Assembly: GCA_007922195.1 (NCBI GenBank)
Contig: ML681971.1
Location: forward strand, 372,001 to 436,000
Direction: 5' to 3'
Length of the DNA: 64,000 nucleotides
Origin: Podocnemis expansa
Taxonomy: Eukaryota > Chordata > Testudines > Podocnemididae
Part shown: one piece after another, positions 44,700 through 54,589 of the stretch
How the letters are laid out: each line of letters opens with the position of its first letter
Numbering within the stretch: the stretch's first letter is position 1
The notes under the pieces: generated by a model
Database searches by the model: none
Told to the model about the DNA's origin: nothing
What the model saw: only the letters and a program-made list of their open reading frames with translations
Position numbers and translations under genes: made by a program

Positions 44700-46690
44700 C
44701 GCCACTTCGCCCCACGATGGACCCGGGTCACGTTGGACCAGTGGGTCCTTGGCCCAGGGGCAAGAGGATACTGCATTCAGTTCCTCTCAACCCCCGAGGA
44801 CAGGAAACCGTCCCCTCCCATGATCCCAGAGAACCCCGATCTGCTAGGCAAGCTCAAGGCCGAATACCAGAAGTTACTCTCCTTGGAGCCGTCGAAAGGC
44901 TTCCCAAGGGGAAACATGGCAAAGGGTTCTATTCCTGCTACTTCCTGGTCCCCAAACCCAGCGGGGACCTACGGCCCATCCTAGATCTCAGAGCTCTCAA
45001 TAAAAGCATAAAAGAAAATTCCGCATGATTTCCCTCCGGCAGATCACCCCTCCCTGTCCCCAGGAGTGTGGCTCGCAGCCTGCGACTTAAAGGATGCTTA
45101 CTTCCACATAGCCATTCGGCCCCAGCACAGGCAGTCCCTCAGGTTTGTTGTGGCATGATGCCATTACCAGTTTACCACCCTCCCCTTAGGGTTATCGCTA
45201 GCCTCCAGGGTGTTAACAAAGTGTGTTGCACCAGTCGCAGCGTTCCTATACAGGAGGGGTGTAACAATCTACCCCTACCTGGACGGCTGCCTCATAGTGG
45301 GCAAGTCAAGTCGACAAGTACAAGACCATGTCGACATGGTAATGAACCTGTGCGAGTTCTGGGCTTCCACATAAACTCGGAAAAGTCCAAGCTTTGCCCC
45401 ACTCAGGACATAGAGTTCATTGGGGAATGCTTAAATGCCCGGCAAGGCATCGCGTTGTTGCCCCTGTCAAGATTTCAGTCCATCTGCACCATCATCACGG
45501 AGCTCTAGGCTCCTAGGTTGACCACAGCGCGCAGATGCATTTAGTGCCTGGGGCACATGGCAGCGGCCACATCGGTAATCCAAACAGCCCCGCCTGCAGA
45601 TGCGACCGTTGCAGCTTTGGTTCGCCACAAGCCTCTGACCAGAAAGAGACTGCCTCGACAAGGTAAGCTCAGTACCCCAACATGCCCTGGAGTCCCTCCA
45701 AATTTGGAGAGACCCTGACTTCGCGATGGGGGGAATCCCGTTCAGGGAGTCCAAGCTGGCAGTGACCCTGATAACGGACGCCTCCAACTTGGGGTGGGAC
45801 ACCCACCTGTCTGGGGACCTCTCCACACAAGGTGCCTGGAGCCCTGAGGACAGCTTCCTCCACATAAACGTGAAGGAGCTCAGCGCCATCAGACTGGCCT
45901 GCATGACCTTCCTAGACCAGATCCAGGGCAGAGTGGTCCAAATCCTCTTTGACAACACAGTAGCCGTGTTCTACACGAACCGCTAGGGGGGAGTCCCCTC
46001 CTCGGCCTATGTGAGGAAACAACCAAGCTTTGGCAGCTAGCGATAGATCACCACTTCATGCCAACTGCTGCCCATCTCCCCGGGGTGGACAATGGCATAG
46101 CGGATTCACTCAGCAGAAAGCCACTGGCAAATCACGAGTGGTCCCTCTACAACGAGGTTTTTCTCCCTGCTGACAACCAGGTGGGGAACCCCTCAGATTG
46201 ACCTCTTTGCCACAGCACAGAACCACAAATGCTCCCGATTCTGCTCCCTCTGAGGTTGAGAGAAAGGGTCTCTCAGCAATGCCTTTCTCCTCAACTGGTT
46301 GGGAGCCCTAATGTATGCCTTCCCACCAATTCCCCTGATGCACAGGGTGCTTCTGAAGGCCCTCGCGGATGAGGTGCTCATCACCTGATAGTCCCGGTCT
46401 GGCCCAGGCAACACTGGTTCCCTCTCCATCAAGATATGTTAGTGAGGACCCCACTCTGCCTCCCACAGTGGGCGAACCTTCTGACACAGGACTCGGGACG
46501 CCTTCGGCACCTGAACCCGGGCTTCCTGCACCTGACAGCCTGGATGCTCTCTAGCTCAGCGAGCAAGAGAGACACTGCTCGGATAGGGTTAAAAAGGTCC
46601 TGGTTGGTAGCAGAAAACCCTCCACCAGGTCCGCCTACATGGCAAAAAGGAATCACTTCTCCACTTGGTGCTGTGATAAAAACATAGACC
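44700..46690 (+). pseudogene. DIRS B reverse transcriptase/RNase H, catalytic Asp lost
   Basis: Recognisable blocks: G-F-Y-S-C-Y-F-L-V-P-K-P-S-G-D-L-R-P-I-L-D-L (about 44925-44985); then, after a shift, A-C-D-L-K-D-A-Y-F-H-I-A-I (about 45078-45116); and P-Y-L-D-G-C-L-I-V-G (about 45273-45302), where the second active-site Asp (LDD in A) is Gly. RNase H: I-T-D-A-S-N-L-G-W (about 45771), NVKELSAIRLACMTFLDQ (about 45867), and I-L-F-D-N-T-V-A-V-F-Y. The C-terminal part (46180-46690) is in several frames. Frameshifts and stops are frequent, so it is inactive. Confidence 0.83.
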
Positions 46691-46699
46691 ATATCACTG

Positions 46700-47592
46700 C
46701 ACCAACTCAGGCAACTTTTAGTTTACCTTCTTGACCTAAGGGAGAAAGGCCTATCCCTGTCCTCGTTGAAAGTGTATTTGGCAGCAGTCTCGGCCTTTCA
46801 CCAAACAGATGGGGTCCCACTCTTCTCACACCCCATCTACCATAGATTCCTGAAAGGAGTGGAAAAACTTTTTCCACATGTCGGTAACCCCACTCCACAG
46901 TGGGACCTGAACGTGGTGCTATGGGCTCTGACAGAACTGCCATACAAGCCCTTAGACTCAGCCATCCTGCTCGTGCTGTCCTGGAAGGTGGCTTTCCTGG
47001 TGGCTGTTACATTGGCCAGAAGGGTCTCAGAGCTACGAGCCCTATCCTCTGAACCCCCCCATATACAGTTTTCTTCCCAGACAAGGTGGTCCTGTGTCAC
47101 CACCCCTTGTTGCTGCCCAAGGTCACCTCCCCTTTCCACTTGAATCAAGAAATCTGCCTGCCAGTCTTCTATCCAGACCGGCAGGTGATGGAAAACCAGA
47201 GACGGTGGCATGCCCTGGATGTGAGGAGAGCACTCCTAACCTACATTGAGTGCACCTGATCCTTCTGCAAGACCTCCCAACTGTTCGTGGCGGTCACGGA
47301 ATGCATGAGAGGTTCACCAGTATCCTCCCAATGCATCTCCAAATGGATTGTGAACTGCATTAAAGACTGCTACGGAAGGTCAAACACACTTCTCCCAGAG
47401 ACTGAGAGAGCCCACTCTACTAGAGCTCAGGTGTCTTCCACGGCCTTCCTTGCTAAGGTCCCAATCCAAGAGATCTGCAGGGCCGCTACGTGGTCATCGG
47501 TACAGACCTTCACGACGCACTACGCCATTGCCCAACAGACGAGAGATGCTGCTGCTGTGGGCAGAGCTGTACTCAGTGTGGGTAGACTGTAA
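46700..47592 (+). pseudogene. DIRS B tyrosine recombinase, broken
   Basis: 46766-47143 covers SLKVYLAAVSAFHQTD-like sequence and the first Arg box (LARRVSELRALS, about 47011-47046). A shift near 47060-47100 then breaks the frame. 47287-47592 covers the second half, with H-S-T-R (H-x-x-R box, about 47410) and T-F-T-T-H-Y (Tyr nucleophile, about 47522). It ends in AAAVGRAVLSVGRL and a stop, parallel to A's ending. Catalytic residues are retained, but the frame is not continuous. Confidence 0.83.
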
Positions 47593-47648
47593 CTCCTCCC
47601 ACCATCCTTGGGTACGGCTAGCAGTCACCTGTAACTGAATGATGTGAG

Positions 47649-48324
47649 CAGCGCTCCAGTGGCGTCGCTAGCGCTGGGCACACGGGGCACGTGCCCCGGG
47701 TCCCAATGCCGGTGCCCCGGGTCTCCGGCCCAATCGGGTCGGGGATCCGGGGCCCGATCCCTGGCGCTCCGCGGCCACGGCGGCTGCCTCTCCGGCCAGG
47801 GATCCGGGGCCTATCTGGCCACTCGGCAGGCCCCACCCCCTAGCCTGGGATAGGGCCAGGGGGTGGCCACGCCGCTGCTGCCAGCTAGTCCTTGCTGCCG
47901 CGGCGCGGCGCAGCCTGGCCTGGCCTGGCCTGGCCTGGCCTGGCGGGGCTGTAAGCGGCCGCTGGAGGCCAGGCCCGCAGCCGCAGCCCTGGATCCCCGG
48001 CCGGGGACGGGGCCGCTGCAGCCACTGGCGGCCAGGCCGGGGATCCGGGGCCCGGCTGGCCGCCCTCGGCAGCCCCGTCCCCTGCTGGGGATCTGGGACC
48101 CGGCCAGCAGCCGGCGGCCGCGGCAGCCCCGTCCCCAGCTGGGGATCCAGGGCCGCGGGCCGGGCTGGGCTAGGCTGAGCCGCGCTGGCGCCGCTGCCTT
48201 CTCTGGCCCTATCCCGGGCCGGGGTGTGTGGCCTTTTGGCTGGGGGTGGGGCCTGCCCTCCGGGGGCGGGGCTGGGCCTGTACCCCGGGTCTTTCCCCGC
48301 CCCAGCGACGCCCCTGCAGCGCTC
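47649..48324. mobile_element. hAT-type element, 660 bp, GC-rich, with perfect 8-bp TSD
   Basis: The element spans 47657-48316, flanked by CAGCGCTC at 47649-47656 and 48317-48324. The ends CAGTGGCGTCGCTAG and, on the other strand, CAGGGGCGTCGCTGG match at 13 of 15 positions. The interior is very GC-rich, with a (CCTGG)n run at about 47913-47943 and repeated GGCCGGGGATCC-like words. Long frames on both strands are compositional. It is related to the MITE at 19643-19936. Confidence 0.92.
47913..47943. repeat. (CCTGG)n microsatellite
   Basis: About six tandem copies of the pentamer within the hAT element. Confidence 0.9.
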
Positions 48325-48640
48325 AAAGGAGAACGGTTGGTTACTCACCGTAACCATCCTTCTTCGAGATGGGCCGCTCACATACATTCAGGTCCCTCCT
48401 ACCTTCCCCGCTAACGGAGTTGGCAAAGGTATATGGGACTGGTAGGGTCAGGGTCACAGTCACCTATATAGCTGCGGTCACAGCGTGGAGGGGGCATTGG
48501 CTGTGCGCCCTGACCTGACAGGCTAACGCTAAAGACATTCTGAGCTACCGTGTGCTGTGGCACATAGACACCTGTAACTGAATACATGTGAGTAGCCCAT
48601 CTTGAAGAAGGACGATTACAGTGAGTAGCCAACCGTTACG

Positions 48641-49592
48641 TAGCCAGTAACGGGCAGCATGTGGAATAGGAACAAGATCTCCTGATTTAACCTCCAGACC
48701 ACACTGCCTCTTGTGCAATATTAACATATTTTGAGACAAAAAGGAAAGATAACATTTCCACTAAAGACAAAATGAAAGGATTCAACAGCAGCTGTTGTCA
48801 TAATTTGGATTTTTGATGTTTCGATGCCTGTGGTGAGGAGTTGGATTTTCTGGAGTTCTGGTTCTGAATTTACCATGATAGGATTGAATATTAACAGCAA
48901 AGTTAACATTCCTATTGTTGCTGATCTTCTAAAGAGGTGATATAGTAGCTGCCATTTCAAAATTCAGCATTTCAGAACTTCTTTTCCACAGCATTGTCTG
49001 AGAAACTGTAATTTAACCTTGTGCTTGGATTCCAGAAATGACTAGCATATATAGTAGTGACCTCCTATTGATGACCCCTAGTTGTACAGGAGTGTAACCT
49101 CTGCTCCATGGGAACAATCTCAAAATTGTCTTGCAGAAAAATAACTCATGGGACCATTAGATGTTTAAGAATGCACTGGGCCTTTTCCCAGTCTCTAATT
49201 CTTAAACCCTTATTTAACATTTTGACCTTAATTAGTGGTGTTTGAACAATGAGATGTATTGCCAGCCATTTACAGGCTTTCGTTTGGTGCATTGAGATGT
49301 GTTTAAACACGTACGTAGTGCCAGACTGTTTCTACTTGAGGCATATGCGGAGAAAACAAGTTTATTTCTATTCAATAGAGACCTATTTTTATAGTAATCT
49401 GCTTGACATATGACTTGCTCAAAGAAATTGGGCCTTAAAAAAGACTTGGTTCCCGGGAATCTGTTACCATGCTTGTGGTGTTTACTAAAATAGTTTAAAT
49501 TAGCTTAAACTCAGAGTTGTACTGTGCTGCCCACTTTATTCAGTGAACTGTGAGTATATGTTTTGTTGACAGACAAAACATTGTTACAATCA
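48641..49592. other. Intron sequence, nothing recognised
   Basis: AT-rich sequence without a gene or repeat that I recognise. Confidence 0.5.
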
Positions 49593-49950
49593 AAAAAAAG
49601 CAAGGAGTCTTGTGGCACTTAAAGACTGACAGATTTATTTATCACATGAGCTTTTGTGGGAGAAAAATCCCACTTTGTCAGATGCTTTGAAGAGGGCGAA
49701 CTTACAGAATGGGATGAAAATAAATGCAGGGGAGTGTAAGATATGGGATCAGGTCATACTGCAACAGCAAATCAGAGTGTTTGTAAAGATTCAGACTCTA
49801 GGAAACAGCACATAGAGGGAGGGTGAAATCAGATTTCCAAAGGGGTAGCCGTGTTAATCTAGTCCAGCAAAAAAAAACCCAAGGAGTCATGTGGCACTTA
49901 GTCTTTAAGTGCCACACAACTCCTTGAAATCAGATGACCTGTTGTGAAAA
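49593..49950. repeat. Foldback-family arm with a second foldback inserted
   Basis: 49600-49832 matches the left arm of 30176-30846 (AAGGAGTCTTGTGGCACTTA, TGAGCTTTTGTGGGAGAAAA, AACAGCACATAGAGGGAGG). At 49833-49925 a small copy is inserted, beginning TTCCAAAGGGGTAGCCGTG and ending GCCACACAACTCCTTG. AAATCAGAT lies on both sides (49829 region and 49926-49934), after which the outer arm continues (GACCTGTTGTG). Confidence 0.82.
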
Positions 49951-51333
49951 GAATGGGCATTGTTCACATTCAGTTGAAAATTATCTGTTTTCCTAATACT
50001 CTGAAGGTGGCCTGTTGTTAGTCTCTGAGCTCTACTGTTTTACCTACTTAAATATATTTAGCTTTTAATGTGACAGTTCCATTGTTCAAAAGGACTTAGA
50101 GAGCATACACAGTTCAGCAATTTTTAGCATCAAAAGCTTTAACAAAACTCAGTTTAAGCAAAGGAAGTTAATCTTAAATGGCTGTGCAACAATTTAAAAC
50201 CAAGGCTATTAGCATTTGAATGTTTTTGAGTTGGGCAGTTTTCTTTTCATTCTCATTTGATTGTTTTGTGATTTCACTTTTAAGTGGTTGTTGTGGCTGT
50301 ACTTACTCTCCTGGGATTAGCTCCATTCTGATTTGGGAGCTGTTGAAATAAACTGCTTGGTTTTCCCCCATGCTATGCAATTTGGAGACTGGTAGAGCAA
50401 GGATCCACTGCAAGTACAGCATTCCATGAAGCTGAAAAGCATGCCTTCCTCTCACCAATTTCCTCCTTAAAACATGGTGGATACGTTAATGCAGTGACTT
50501 GCTTGAGTCTGTAGGCCACTGAACCCACAGCTGTGGTTTTGGAAACTCTTAAATTTAACCTTGTTAGATTGCAAACAGCTGACATAGGCTTCTCTCCATT
50601 ACTTACTGTTAGTCAGTTGAGCTACCTAGTTTTCCCTGTATGTTGACGTTCTTAAGCAATACTTACCTTCCATTCCTTCTGACAAGATGACATGCCACAG
50701 CCTACTTTATCATCTAGGGTTGTAGTAAATCTGGGAGAAAGACATAAGTAAAGAAATCTGAGTGTAAATCATATCTGCCATATCAGCTGGAGTTGCTCTC
50801 AAGAACTCTTAGCTTTAGGTCCTCAAACAGATTAGCTTTTCACTGCTTTCTTAATACATTTTGAAAGACAAGCTCTAGCAACATTTTTCTCACCTGTGGA
50901 TTTTCATTTACTATGTAAAAATAACATTTCATGTGTTTGGCTAGAATCATAATTTAGTTTTATGAATAAAAATATGAAGATTTTCCAGTAACTTCTGATA
51001 ATGAAAACTGTTTTCAGTTGTGAAATGTGAAATTCATTACTTAGCAGAGCCCAGTTTTAATGGCAGAAGATTAACATTTACAAATAATCAAAGAAAATTA
51101 TACTTAGTTTTCAAAATGACTTAAGTTCTTTCTGCTTGAGGTGAATACAGATCACCTGGGTTTTTCCTAGTGGCAAGAACAAAAGTGCTCTTCCTTAAGT
51201 ACCCTTCCCCAACCTGCTTTCTGTTCCTTTTCATCTATACTTTCACCTTGTCATCCCAAATTGCTTCCAGGTTACTCAAAACAGTATGGGTTCAGTATAT
51301 CCGTTACTTCCTGTTAAGATATGGGAGACACAA
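49951..51333. other. AT-rich intron, nothing recognised
   Basis: No gene or repeat recognised. Confidence 0.5.
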
Positions 51334-51410
51334 AGTTCAGAGGGGTAGCCCTGTCAGTCTAGTTCAACAAAACAAACAAGTGCCATTAGAGTCCTTGTTT
51401 GTTTTGAAGA
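51334..51410. repeat. Foldback-family fragment
   Basis: TTCAGAGGGGTAGCCCTGTC, AGTCTAGTTCAACAAAACAA then an inverted remnant CCTTGTTTGTTTTGAAGAG. Both ends of a much-deleted copy. Confidence 0.65.
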
Positions 51411-51674
51411 GACATGCTAGTTGTCTCAAATAGATCTGAGTTCATTTACATTAACTTTTCTTTACAAAGTTTTGACTGCAGTGAATTATCAAAGATATAC
51501 AAAAATTGCTCTCGCTTCTGTGAAGTAAAAGAGGCAAAACACAGGAAAGCTGCAGGTAAAAACCCGGGCCACCAGGGAAACACTGAAAGGTTGCTGTTGA
51601 TAAAATTGCTGAACTCCCGAACAAAGGATGGGACCAGGGAAAGCCTCCTGGCATTGGGAAAGGCATTATCAAAA

Positions 51675-51760
51675 TTATAGAAATGGGGAGGGACCATGAG
51701 AGGTCATCACGTTCAGTCACCTGTACTTATGGTACAACCAAATACCCTCTTAAGCCAAAG
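51675..51760 (-). mobile_element. CR1 3'-end fragment
   Basis: TTATAGAAATGGGGAGGGAC, CATGAGAGGTCATCACGTTC and CCTGTACTTATGGTACAACC resemble other minus-strand CR1 tails here (20726, 30950). Confidence 0.65.
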
Positions 51761-51764
51761 AGAA

Positions 51765-52083
51765 GTGACTGAAGCAATTCTCACAACTGGTAAAGCGTTC
51801 CTCTCCTTTTAGTGGTAGGTAAAGTCTTCTGCAGTATCATAAGCAGGATAAAGGATGCGGTCGAGGCAAAGGTAAGGGGAGAACAGGCTGCATTTCAACC
51901 CAGAAAATTGTTTGTCAATTGGAGTTTCATTGTAAGAGAACATTGAATGACAATAACAAGCATCAAAGCAGCACGTGATATCTTCTGTCCTGATTTATTC
52001 TGGAACATCTTGAAGTGTATTGGTATGCCAGCAAAAATAATCATCAAGGTATTATATCGACATGCAGCATCCACACTGAGGTA
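51765..52083 (+). mobile_element. Non-CR1 LINE reverse transcriptase fragment
   Basis: From about 51825 the plus strand reads K-V-F-C-S-I-I-S-R-I-K-D-A-V-E-A-K-V-R-G, then E-Q-A-A-F-Q-P-R-K, and further on a W-N-I-L-K-C-I-G-M-P-A-K-I-I-I-K-V-L-Y-like segment. This is the RT core order (N-R-I-K-x-x-V-D-x-x-L-R-x-E-Q-A-G-F-R-x-G-R-S) of RTE- or jockey-like LINEs. It is interrupted by stops and truncated where the CR1 copy begins at about 52084. It does not match the CR1 RT elsewhere in the window. Confidence 0.62.
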
Positions 52084-53260
52084 GAATCATAGGGTTGGAA
52101 GGGACCTCATGAGGTCACCTAGTCCATCCCCCTGCCAGAGGCAGGACCACTCCCACTAAACCGTCCCAGTCATGGTTTTGTCCAGATGGGCCTTAAACAC
52201 CTCCAAAGATGGAGATTTCACCACCTCCCTAGGCAGCTCATTCCAATGCTTTACAACTCGCCTAGTAAAAAAAAAGTTTTTCCTAATCTCCAGCCTTGAC
52301 CTCCCTAACTGTAACTCGAGACCATTGCTCCTCATTCTGTCCTCCGTTACTACTGAGAACAGTCGAGCTCCATCTTCCTTAGAGCATCCCTTCAAGTAGT
52401 TGAAGGTTGCTATCAAATCCCCCCTCAATCTTCTCTTCTGCAGACTAAATAAGCCTAATGCTTTCAGTCTTTCCTCATAGGGCTTGTGCTCCAGCCCTTT
52501 AATCGTTTTGGTTGCCCTCCTCTGAACTCTCTCTAGCATGTCCCTGTCCTTTTTGTAGTGGGGAGCCCAAAACTGAACACAGTATTCTAGATGTGGCCTC
52601 ACCAGTGCAGAATAGAGGGGAATGATCACGTCCCTTGATCTGCTGGTAACACTTCTTCTGATGCAGCCCAGTATGCCATTGGCCTTTTTGGCCACAAGAG
52701 CACACTGCTGACTCATCTCCAGCTTCCCATCCACCATGACCCCCAGGTCCTTTTCTATAGTGCTGCTACTTAGCTGAATGTTCCCCAGCCTGTAGCAGTG
52801 CATGGGGTTTTTCTGTCTCAAGTGCAGGATTTTACACTTGTCCTTATTGAACCTCATAAGATTTCTATTGGCCCAGTGTTCCAATTTATCTAGGTCTCCC
52901 TGAATCCTGTCCTTGCCCTCCAACGTGTCTACTGTTTCCCCCCAGCTTGGTGTCATCCGCGAACTTACTGAGAGTGCAGTCTATTCCATCATCCAGATCA
53001 TTGATGAAAATGTTGAACAAAACCGGTCCCAGGACCGACTCCTGGGGCACACCACTTGTTACTGGTTGCCAGCTGGACATGGAACCATTGATTCCTACCC
53101 ACTGAAACCATTGATCCAGCCAGTTTTCTATCCACCCTATAGTCCACCTATCCAACCTATACTTCCTTAATTTGCCAATGAGAATGCTGTGGGGAACTGT
53201 ATCAAAAGCCTTGCTAAATGTAAATGTAGACTTAAGCAAATCCACCTTTTGGCTATTTAA
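52084..53260 (-). mobile_element. CR1 LINE, 3' part of ORF2, relatively young
   Basis: Minus-strand CR1 with its 3' end at 52084 (TAGAATCATAGGGTTGGAAG on the plus strand). A long frame 52156-52956 covers the RT C-terminus ([62 protein letters not shown]). The upstream frame 52886-53245 holds the RT core ([36 protein letters not shown], and F-A-D-D-T-K-L). The catalytic F-A-D-D is intact, but the two frames overlap out of phase near 52900, indicating a frameshift. 5'-truncated, as usual for CR1. Confidence 0.93.
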
Positions 53261-53822
53261 AGGGTTGCTGATGCTCTCTGCTCAGAATATTAGACTTCAG
53301 TGAGTTCAATATCCCTATGGTCATAGCTGCCTATGGTGTGCTTCATATCTGTGAAGCAAAGGGGAGAAATTTCCTAATGCTGGAGCATGGAGGTGGATCA
53401 GTAGCCTGCCAAATTTGACCAATTTGGGCTAAAAGAGGGACTCAAAGGGGAGCCATTCAGCTTAGGGAGGCTAAAGGAATGTTTTAACATTCCCAATGAG
53501 CTACAGTAGTGTGGTGTTACTGTAATGCATTGAGCCTGGCCTTGCTTTTCAGCACCATAGTACGAACCTTGTAACAATTATTCTGTGTGCTATTATAATA
53601 ATACAAATATTGCTGTGGTATCTGAATGTTGGCATTAATAGCCATATTTTGGAGAATACAGATTCCTTCACTTTCTATAAGTAGATTTTTATTCCACTCT
53701 CATGCCAAACTTACCTGTGCAATGCTGAGGTAAACTTTATACATGCAGCAGAAAGTTTGTTTAAAGGGGAAGGGAAAGCCTAATTTGGTAATTAACTGGT
53801 GTTTAACTGCTGGTAGTAGGTA
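53261..53822. other. Intron sequence, unassigned
   Basis: No gene recognised. Plus-strand codons near 53320-53480 look weakly coding (G-V-L-H-I-C-E-A-K-G-like), possibly a transposon remnant; not assigned. Confidence 0.35.
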
Positions 53823-54210
53823 TGCCAGTGACCCTATGATAGGATGTTAGATGGGGTTGGGTCTGAGTTGGTGCAGAAAATTCCTTTTGGGTGTCTGGCT
53901 GGTGAGTCTTGCCCACATGCTCATAGACTAGCTGGCTGCCAGATTTGGGGCAGGAGGAGATTTTCCCTCAGCACAGATTGTCAGGAGTCCTGGGGGGTTT
54001 TAGTTTCCCCCTGTAGCATGGGAGATGGACCAGTTGCTGGTGGTTTCTCTGTCCTTTGAAGTATTTAAACCATGATTTGGTGACTTCAGTGACTCAAACA
54101 TAAGTGTTGTGTCTATTGCAGGAGTGGGTGGGAGAATCTGCGGCCTGCTTGTGCAGGAGGTCAGACTACATGATCATATTGGTCCCTTCTGACCTTTAAA
54201 AAGTGTTTAT
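53823..54210 (+). mobile_element. LINE 3' untranslated region (CR1-like)
   Basis: The order GGTTGGGTCTGAGTTGGTGC, GTGTCTGGCTGGTGAGTCTT, CAGATTTGGGGCAGGAGGAG, then TTGGTCCCTTCTGACC at 54180-54196 is the typical 3' region of a reptile CR1-like LINE. No coding part is retained. Confidence 0.68.
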
Positions 54211-54379
54211 AAACATGGACACAAGCATGTATACAGAGGCTCTCACAGCTGGGTGTATGTGCAGCTGTCAATGGGTTTCATCTTCTATGGGGTGGAGTGC
54301 TTTGGCACTACTGTAGCCCTGGAAGAGGCACGGAATGTGGGGTGGAGGAGGGAGAGTAGGGATGTCTTAGAGTACAGTT

Positions 54380-54583
54380 CTCTAGTCCGGTAATTTTCAG
54401 ACTTGGAGTCGAGACCCAGGATTGAGTCGCAGACCTTCGGGTACTGGGTCATAGCCCCCCTTGCTGCTGCCACCGAAAGACTGGAATGGATTGCTCAAAG
54501 ATGCAATTATTGGGTTGTGGCCATAAATGATTTTTTTTCAACTGGGTCCCAAGAAGAAAAGTTTGAAAACTACTACTTTAGTC
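54380..54583. mobile_element. hAT-type MITE, 188 bp, with 8-bp TSD (1 mismatch)
   Basis: The element spans 54388-54575, flanked by CTCTAGTC and CTTTAGTC. The ends CGGTAATTTTCAGAC and GTTTGAAAACTACTA correspond. The interior (TCGGGTACTGGGTCATAGCC, GACTGGAATGGATTGCTCAA) matches 10274-10463. Confidence 0.84.
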
Positions 54584-54589
54584 TATGGG

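Larger units (their letters stand above)
42800..48640 (+). mobile_element. DIRS-type retrotransposon B (decayed), split by a hAT element
   Basis: Same order and orientation as A, with broken gag (about 42800-44650), RT/RNase H (about 44700-46690) and recombinase (46700-47592). It is followed by a complementary-repeat region that resumes after a hAT insertion and ends near 48640. Sequence divergence from A is large in gag and the termini, so it is a different, older subfamily. No left terminal repeat was seen. Confidence 0.88.
47617..48640. repeat. DIRS B complementary-repeat region, interrupted
   Basis: The left piece CACCTGTAACTGAATGATGT, GAGCAGCGCTC (47627-47656) resumes after the hAT insertion with AAAGGAGAACGGTTGGTTAC and TTCTTCGAGATGGGCCGCTC (48325-48380). 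The terminal piece CACCTGTAACTGAATACATG to GAGTAGCCAACCGTTA (48569-48638) is its inverse. Same layout as A's 41920-42260, with a different sequence. Confidence 0.75.

Noticed and set aside
47668..48414. Long open frames on both strands in the GC-rich block
   Set aside because: They lie within a hAT element with a TSD; the frames follow from GC-rich composition and the CCTGG repeat. No protein family is recognisable.
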